Shown here piece by piece: positions 6,978 to 11,231 of a DNA stretch of 11,231 nucleotides. This stretch comes from Bacteroidota bacterium (GTDB lineage Bacteria; Bacteroidota; Bacteroidia; Bacteroidales; VadinHA17). The first letter of the stretch is position 1. The number at the start of each line of letters is the position of its first letter. The position numbers were made by a program, and so were the translations under genes. The DNA lies in contig JADFUQ010000210.1 in the NCBI GenBank assembly GCA_015222065.1, forward strand, positions 1 to 11,231, in the 5' to 3' direction. The notes under the pieces are model-generated. The model did no database searches. It was not told the DNA's origin and was given only the letters and a program-made list of their open reading frames with translations.

Positions 6978-8711
6978 TCACTCAATAACCGGTAGTACGA
7001 TACACGAAGGGTATTCACTGCTGTGATAAACCGTCTGTGTAGCCTTTACATAAGTAGTGTCCGTGGCAAAGAAGTTACCGGTATTCAGATTCCTGTCAAA
7101 CCTCGGAAAGCTGCTGCTCGAGATCTCTACACGGATATGATGCCCTTTCTTGAATACGTTACTGGTTGCCCAGAGGTCGATGTGGTATTCATAAACTTCG
7201 TTGGGTTGAATATTCGAAGGGAGAGCATCAGGGTCGCGGAAGCTTGCCCGGATGATACCCTCACACAGACGGATAACCCTGCCGTCTGGATAGACATCCA
7301 CCAGCTTCGCGGTAAAATCAGTGTTCACTGCGGAACTGGCGGCATATAGGATCACTTTTACAGGACCAGTTACCTCAATATCCTTTTTTAATATCTTTGT
7401 TGAATATACCAGCACGTCTTCACGTTTTTCGAGGTTTTTCTGATCGTACGGACCCATACTTCCCGGTGTTAGAACCGGGTTTTCCGGATCATAGATGAAG
7501 GTGTCTGTTAAATCATTTTTGGGAAGTTTTACATTTAGGAAACCATCACCGGACAAGGCATTAGCCTTACCTTTGCTGTGGAAGTAATACTTCTGATATT
7601 TTGTACGGGCAAGTGGCCACTCGTTTTCGAAACGCCAGATATTCTCACCCATAACGAATATCTTAACCGGCGGTTCTTCCATGATCCCGGTATTTTTTCC
7701 TTTTAACTCACTATCGAACCAGCGCAGGTGTAGTTCCCTGCTATTAATTGCTGCTGTTTCACCGAAGTCCAGTTCACCAACTTCACTTCTTCCCCAGCCA
7801 TGTATCCATGGACCTATGAGGAGTTTTTGTTTTGTGCGTACCTCCGGAGCAATTGATGGGTCGGTCATCCTGTTAAAGTTCTCAAGTGTACCGCCCAGAA
7901 CAATGTCGAACCATCCACTAATATTAAAAACAGATGTCTTGATTTTTTTGTAACCATCATCACCGACACTTGTTTTGTCCCAATACCGGTCGTGCTGTGG
8001 ATGTGCCAGCCAGTCCCTGAGAAAGGGGATTTTCCATCCCAGGCATCTGTCCTGTTCTATCAAAGGAAGGGTCATAAGGATACTATCGGTAAGGCTGCTG
8101 ATAGAGTCTCTGTCAACGTTGTAAGTATGTGTCATATTGAAACTCCACGGACCAAATAAAGCAAGTCTGAATGCTCCGCCCTGATATACTACATCGTGGA
8201 CGTTAGAGAAAGTAACGGCAGGAACCATAGTTTTCAGATACGGGCTTTGGAATGGGGCAGGCATCCACTGGGTAAGTCCCACGTAAGATCCTCCAAATGT
8301 TCCGATCTTTCCATTACACCAAGGTTGTTTGCCAACCCATTGTTGTGTGTCGTATCCATCGGATGCCTCATACCGGAATGCATCAAAAAAACCTTCCGAC
8401 TCATACCGTCCCCTGGTGTCCTGGACAACGACCACATATCCACGTTGAGCATAAAAATGTCCATCCTTATTACCTTCCCCTCCGTTACCATACGGGGTTC
8501 GCATGAGCATAACGGGAAACTTGCCAGATGTATCCGGGCGGTAAATATTCGTAGATAATCTGATCCCATCCCGCATGGGTACTTTTACATCCAGTTCCTC
8601 AATGACCTGATAGACTGGCTGAGATAATTCCTGCGAAAGGCAGAGAAATGATGCGAAGTAAAACAGCGTTATCGCGATAATGATAGCCTTTGGTATTTGT
8701 CTTTTTCTCAT
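6978..8711 (-). CDS. Secreted CocE/NonD family serine hydrolase (X-Pro dipeptidyl-peptidase S15-like)
   Basis: A 577-residue alpha/beta hydrolase. Residues 1-26 form a Sec signal (MRKRQ start, hydrophobic stretch 9-25, cleavage likely near Ser26), so it acts in the periplasm or outside. The catalytic domain (about 40-310) starts with VKVPMRDGIRLSTNIYRP, the family hallmark. It carries the nucleophile elbow GGSYVG (S142), GWFD (D269) and GPWIHGWG (H304), a complete Ser-Asp-His triad. The C-terminal part (about 330-575) matches the PepX C-terminal beta domain, with DLWATSNVFKKGHHIRVEISS near its end. Family members cleave acyl esters, beta-lactam side chains, glutaryl amides or X-Pro peptides; the substrate cannot be told from sequence. 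It is probably the first gene of a two-gene operon with the jelly-roll lipoprotein and is divergent from the GH20 gene. No Shine-Dalgarno sequence precedes its ATG. Confidence 0.92.
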   Translation of the reverse strand: MRKRQIPKAIIIAITLFYFASFLCLSQELSQPVYQVIEELDVKVPMRDGIRLSTNIYRPDTSGKFPVMLMRTPYGNGGEGNKDGHFYAQRGYVVVVQDTRGRYESEGFFDAFRYEASDGYDTQQWVGKQPWCNGKIGTFGGSYVGLTQWMPAPFQSPYLKTMVPAVTFSNVHDVVYQGGAFRLALFGPWSFNMTHTYNVDRDSISSLTDSILMTLPLIEQDRCLGWKIPFLRDWLAHPQHDRYWDKTSVGDDGYKKIKTSVFNISGWFDIVLGGTLENFNRMTDPSIAPEVRTKQKLLIGPWIHGWGRSEVGELDFGETAAINSRELHLRWFDSELKGKNTGIMEEPPVKIFVMGENIWRFENEWPLARTKYQKYYFHSKGKANALSGDGFLNVKLPKNDLTDTFIYDPENPVLTPGSMGPYDQKNLEKREDVLVYSTKILKKDIEVTGPVKVILYAASSAVNTDFTAKLVDVYPDGRVIRLCEGIIRASFRDPDALPSNIQPNEVYEYHIDLWATSNVFKKGHHIRVEISSSSFPRFDRNLNTGNFFATDTTYVKATQTVYHSSEYPSCIVLPVIE

Positions 8712-8810
8712 TTGGTTTTATTTAAATTTTTTTAGTAAAACAATATAGATATTTTCCGTATATTTATTAAATATAAAACGAGTTATTTGTATTAGATAAA
8801 ACATTATAAA
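8712..8810. promoter_or_regulatory. Divergent promoter region between the CocE-like and GH20 genes
   Basis: A 99-bp, very A/T-rich gap between two genes that point away from each other, so it must hold both leaders and probably both promoters. Exact Bacteroidota boxes (TTTG and TAnnTTTG) are not found on either strand; GTTATTTG (8782-8789) for the plus strand is only a partial match. The gap contains a 17-bp palindrome, listed separately, and a smaller one, AATAT-AG-ATATT, at 8742-8753. Confidence 0.5.
8759..8775. promoter_or_regulatory. Perfect 17-bp palindrome, candidate operator
   Basis: TATATTTA, one central T, then TAAATATA. Both 8-base arms match perfectly. The centre (8767) lies 56 bases from the CocE-like start and 44 from the GH20 start, a position suited to joint control of both genes. 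Because the region is A/T-rich, chance is a real alternative. Confidence 0.35.
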
Positions 8811-10991
8811 ATGAGGTGTATTTTATTTACTTTTTTTATTACAACTCTGATTCTGCCACTTGTGGCACAAACTTTTCAAATTGTCCCGCAACCACAAAAA
8901 ACAGAATTGTTACAGGGTGATGGTTTAGCGTTCGGTAACCTGGCAAACCTTAAAAAATCAGGTGAATTTAATCGCCCTGTAATGGGAGATATACTTACTC
9001 AATTGACAGAGTTGGATATGCCTGGTTCAGGAACGCTTACACTCAAATTAGACAACACCGGAATTGCCCCGGAGTCCCGGGAGGGGTACGTATTAACCAT
9101 CTCAGACGGGAATGTTGAAATTATATCCAAAGGCGAGGCAGGATTGTTTTATGGTTGCCAGACCCTGGAACAACTTTTGGAAGATGCCCGTGATTTCCAT
9201 ACGCCTGTACCTGCATGTAAAATTACTGATTCACCTGCACTATCGTATCGTGCTGTACATTTTGATGTTAAGCATCATTTAGACCATATGAATTATTATT
9301 ATGAAAGTATTGACAGGCTTGCACGCTATAAAATTAATGCAGTAATATTTGAGTTTGAAGATAAATTACGTTATCGCCGCCAGCCACTTGTGGCAGCGCC
9401 GCAATCTATCAGCATCGATGAAATGGCAGCTTTGACAAGGTATGCCAGGGAACGGCATATCGAAATTACGCCATTGGTACAGGGGCTGGGACATGCAACA
9501 TTTATTTTAAAACATGAACAATATGCCCACCTTCGTGAGTTGCCATACGACCGCTGGGCATTTTGCCCAATGGATGAAGGGACTTATGATGTGCTATTCG
9601 ATTTATACCGTGATGCCATTGAGGCAACCCCGGGTTCGAGGTACCTCCATATCGGAGGTGACGAGATTGGCAATATCGGATTTTGCCCTCGTTGTAAACC
9701 AACTGCTGATAAAGAGGGAAAATTGAGTTTAAACTTATATTGGCTAAACAGGGTTTGTGAATTTGCAAAAGAGAACGGGCGAATACCTATTTTCTGGGAC
9801 GATATGCCCCTGAAAGAAGCGGGAGTATATAAAAGTACGTATAAAACAGATATTAATTTCGAACAGGCTGCTAAGGATTGGGAAAACGGTGAACCAAAAC
9901 TGGAACGTTTGCTTTCCGATTTTCCGAAAAGTTGTGTTTACATGCGCTGGAATTATTCAATGGCTCGCCAGCCGGGTAATATTTTTGCCCTTGACTGGTA
10001 CCGGAATAATGAATTAAAGGCGATGATCGCCACAGCAGCCCAATCGGGACCGGCAGCACTGTTCCCTTTCGATGAAAGGGGTAAAGGTATATCGTCGCGA
10101 GGTATTGCTGCCATCCGGAGTTTTGTGCAATTGGCAGCGGAGAAAGAAATTGACGGTATGCTTTGCACAGCCTGGGATGACAGATCGCCCCACATGGAAA
10201 CCTACTGGCGTGGGCTAATTGCTTCTGCCGAATACAGTTGGTCTCCGGATGGACGGACACTCGATGAGTATGATATTGCTTACTTGCAAAGAGAATACGG
10301 GGTTTCTATATCAGACTTTACCAACCTTTATGGTATGTTACGGGAAGCGGCAGTATTTTGGGAAAAAGCTTTTAACAGGGAAGGTGGTCGTATGGATTTA
10401 AGTAATGCTTTATTTAATTTGTCCGGAATGGCTCATTGGCTCTCTCCAAAAGAACAGAAAGAACAAAAAGAGCCGGAAAAAACTGATTTTACTGACCGGC
10501 TGATTGAATTGCCTGATTTACAAAAGCCAGGTAGTTGGAGTAAAAAGTATGAGCAACGCTTAAGTAAAGCCGTATTAATAATTGATCAATATCAACATAC
10601 ATCAAAAGTATTAGATTCATTATACAATTGTTCTATAAGAAACAGATACCATTGGGAACTGTTTACGGCTATTAATAATTTCCAAATAGTTGTACCCCGC
10701 TTATTACTGGCCCTTAAACAATATGATATTGAAAGTAAATCTCAGCAGTTAGTTGGAGTTGAGAGAGTTCGTTATGCTTTGACAGAGTTTAACAAAGCCT
10801 GGGAAGATTTACTAACTGTGTACGGTAAAACACGTTTTATTTCTTATCCTTCCAATTATGTGCCTGATCGGTACCATCATTATGCCAGCCAAAGGGAAGA
10901 CCTGACATGGATGATCCAGGTAGAAGAGCTGTTTCACCAGATGATAAACAGGTGGATGGTGGATGAACGGAAGAATGGAATGATGGAATAA
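8811..10991 (+). CDS. Secreted GH20 family beta-N-acetylhexosaminidase-like enzyme
   Basis: A 726-residue protein with a Sec signal (1-19, LPLVA then Q20). Residues about 22-140 form the GH20b-type N-terminal domain, including EAGLFYGCQTLEQLL. The catalytic barrel (about 144-480) has YRAVHFD (R147), HIGGDEIG with the family's adjacent acid pair D284-E285, GHAT (H228), FWDD (330-331) and W455 in CTAWDD. In GH20 enzymes the Glu protonates the bond and the Asp orients the substrate 2-acetamido group, so a GlcNAc or GalNAc substrate is expected. Several segments depart from the canonical form: VQGLGH replaces the usual EIDxPGH, and EFED replaces the HLxDD region. A helical C-terminal region (about 485-726) includes a lysine/glutamate-rich patch, KEQKEQKEPEK (547-557). 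The final codons and the TAA stop run into the GGAATAATGG repeat. It is divergent from the CocE-like gene. Confidence 0.9.
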   Translation: MRCILFTFFITTLILPLVAQTFQIVPQPQKTELLQGDGLAFGNLANLKKSGEFNRPVMGDILTQLTELDMPGSGTLTLKLDNTGIAPESREGYVLTISDGNVEIISKGEAGLFYGCQTLEQLLEDARDFHTPVPACKITDSPALSYRAVHFDVKHHLDHMNYYYESIDRLARYKINAVIFEFEDKLRYRRQPLVAAPQSISIDEMAALTRYARERHIEITPLVQGLGHATFILKHEQYAHLRELPYDRWAFCPMDEGTYDVLFDLYRDAIEATPGSRYLHIGGDEIGNIGFCPRCKPTADKEGKLSLNLYWLNRVCEFAKENGRIPIFWDDMPLKEAGVYKSTYKTDINFEQAAKDWENGEPKLERLLSDFPKSCVYMRWNYSMARQPGNIFALDWYRNNELKAMIATAAQSGPAALFPFDERGKGISSRGIAAIRSFVQLAAEKEIDGMLCTAWDDRSPHMETYWRGLIASAEYSWSPDGRTLDEYDIAYLQREYGVSISDFTNLYGMLREAAVFWEKAFNREGGRMDLSNALFNLSGMAHWLSPKEQKEQKEPEKTDFTDRLIELPDLQKPGSWSKKYEQRLSKAVLIIDQYQHTSKVLDSLYNCSIRNRYHWELFTAINNFQIVVPRLLLALKQYDIESKSQQLVGVERVRYALTEFNKAWEDLLTVYGKTRFISYPSNYVPDRYHHYASQREDLTWMIQVEELFHQMINRWMVDERKNGMME

Positions 10992-11085
10992 TGGAATAGT
11001 GGAATAATGGAAAGATGGAAAGATGAAATAGATGGAATAGAAGGAATAAAGGGAATAGTAGAATGATGGAATAATGGAAAGAGGG
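10967..11085. repeat. Degenerate GGAATAATGG repeat region overlapping the end of the GH20 gene
   Basis: Exact GGAATAATGG copies lie at 10985-10994, 11001-11010 and 11068-11077, among many one- or two-base variants (GGAATGATGG, GGAATAGTGG, GGAAAGATGG, GGAATAGAAGG). It is the same family as the 16-bp repeat at 2924-2971. The region supplies the last codons (KNGMME) and the TAA stop (10989-10991) of the GH20 gene. Confidence 0.8.
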
Positions 11086-11231
11086 TTTAAACGATTAATA
11101 GTTGCGGTAAGAAAATAATTTTCAGAAATGAATTTCAAATTTCGAATTTCAAATGATAAATAATAAAGTTAAGTATGATTTACAGGAACTTTAACATTTT
11201 TTATTTAACATTCGACATTTATTATTTAAAA
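11086..11231. repeat. A/T-rich right-end spacer with short direct repeats
   Basis: GAATTTCAAAT occurs at 11130-11140 and 11144-11154 (14-base period), and TTTAACATT at 11190-11198 and 11204-11212 (14-base period). No gene, clear promoter or terminator is visible before the window ends. Confidence 0.6.

Noticed and set aside
8234..8569. Minus-strand ORF of 111 codons
   Set aside because: It lies entirely within the CocE-like gene in another frame, and its sequence shows no family pattern.
10812..11138. Minus-strand ORF of 108 codons rich in His, Phe, Ser and Ile
   Set aside because: It is the reverse reading of the GGAATAATGG repeat and the GH20 gene end. It is low-complexity, has no plausible start region and overlaps a well-supported gene.

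Overview
The window looks like a chromosomal segment of a Bacteroidota bacterium, probably of an environmental or marine lineage. The evidence is as follows: most starts have only A/T-rich leaders with no Shine-Dalgarno sequence; the secreted proteins carry lipoprotein or Sec signals typical of the phylum; the epimerase resembles, from memory, the Cytophaga dipeptide epimerase; and nearly every gap between genes is filled with short degenerate repeats of the kind common in this phylum. No rRNA, tRNA, CRISPR array, transposase or integrase was seen.

Left part (1 to about 5957, all plus strand): a 5'-truncated protein with two metallo-beta-lactamase-fold domains, a DUF819 multi-spanning membrane protein whose start overlaps its stop by 8 bases, a dipeptide epimerase of the enolase superfamily with a complete catalytic set, a 25-codon ORF that resembles the start of a second epimerase, and a large lipoprotein with an intact M23 (LytM-type) peptidase domain and two PKD domains. 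Together these suggest a murein-peptide or D-amino-acid-dipeptide salvage cassette: periplasmic cleavage, membrane passage, then epimerisation and hydrolysis in the cytoplasm. The individual families are well supported. The combined pathway is inference.

Right part (6128 to 10991): two minus-strand genes, a secreted CocE/NonD (X-Pro dipeptidyl-peptidase-like) serine hydrolase followed by a lipoprotein with a probable concanavalin-like jelly-roll fold, divergent from a plus-strand secreted GH20 hexosaminidase-like enzyme. The shared 99-bp promoter gap holds a perfect 17-bp palindrome near its centre. This half looks like extracytoplasmic degradation of an N-acetylhexosamine-containing polymer or peptide. 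The jelly-roll lipoprotein is the compositional outlier of the window: it is GC-rich and is the only gene with a textbook Shine-Dalgarno sequence.

The gaps hold at least four unrelated short-repeat families: a 16-bp GGAATAATGGAAAAAT family in two places, an eight-unit 7-bp array, a CGCAAAG family with an inverted partner, and A/T-rich direct repeats at the right end. No gap exceeds 300 bases.
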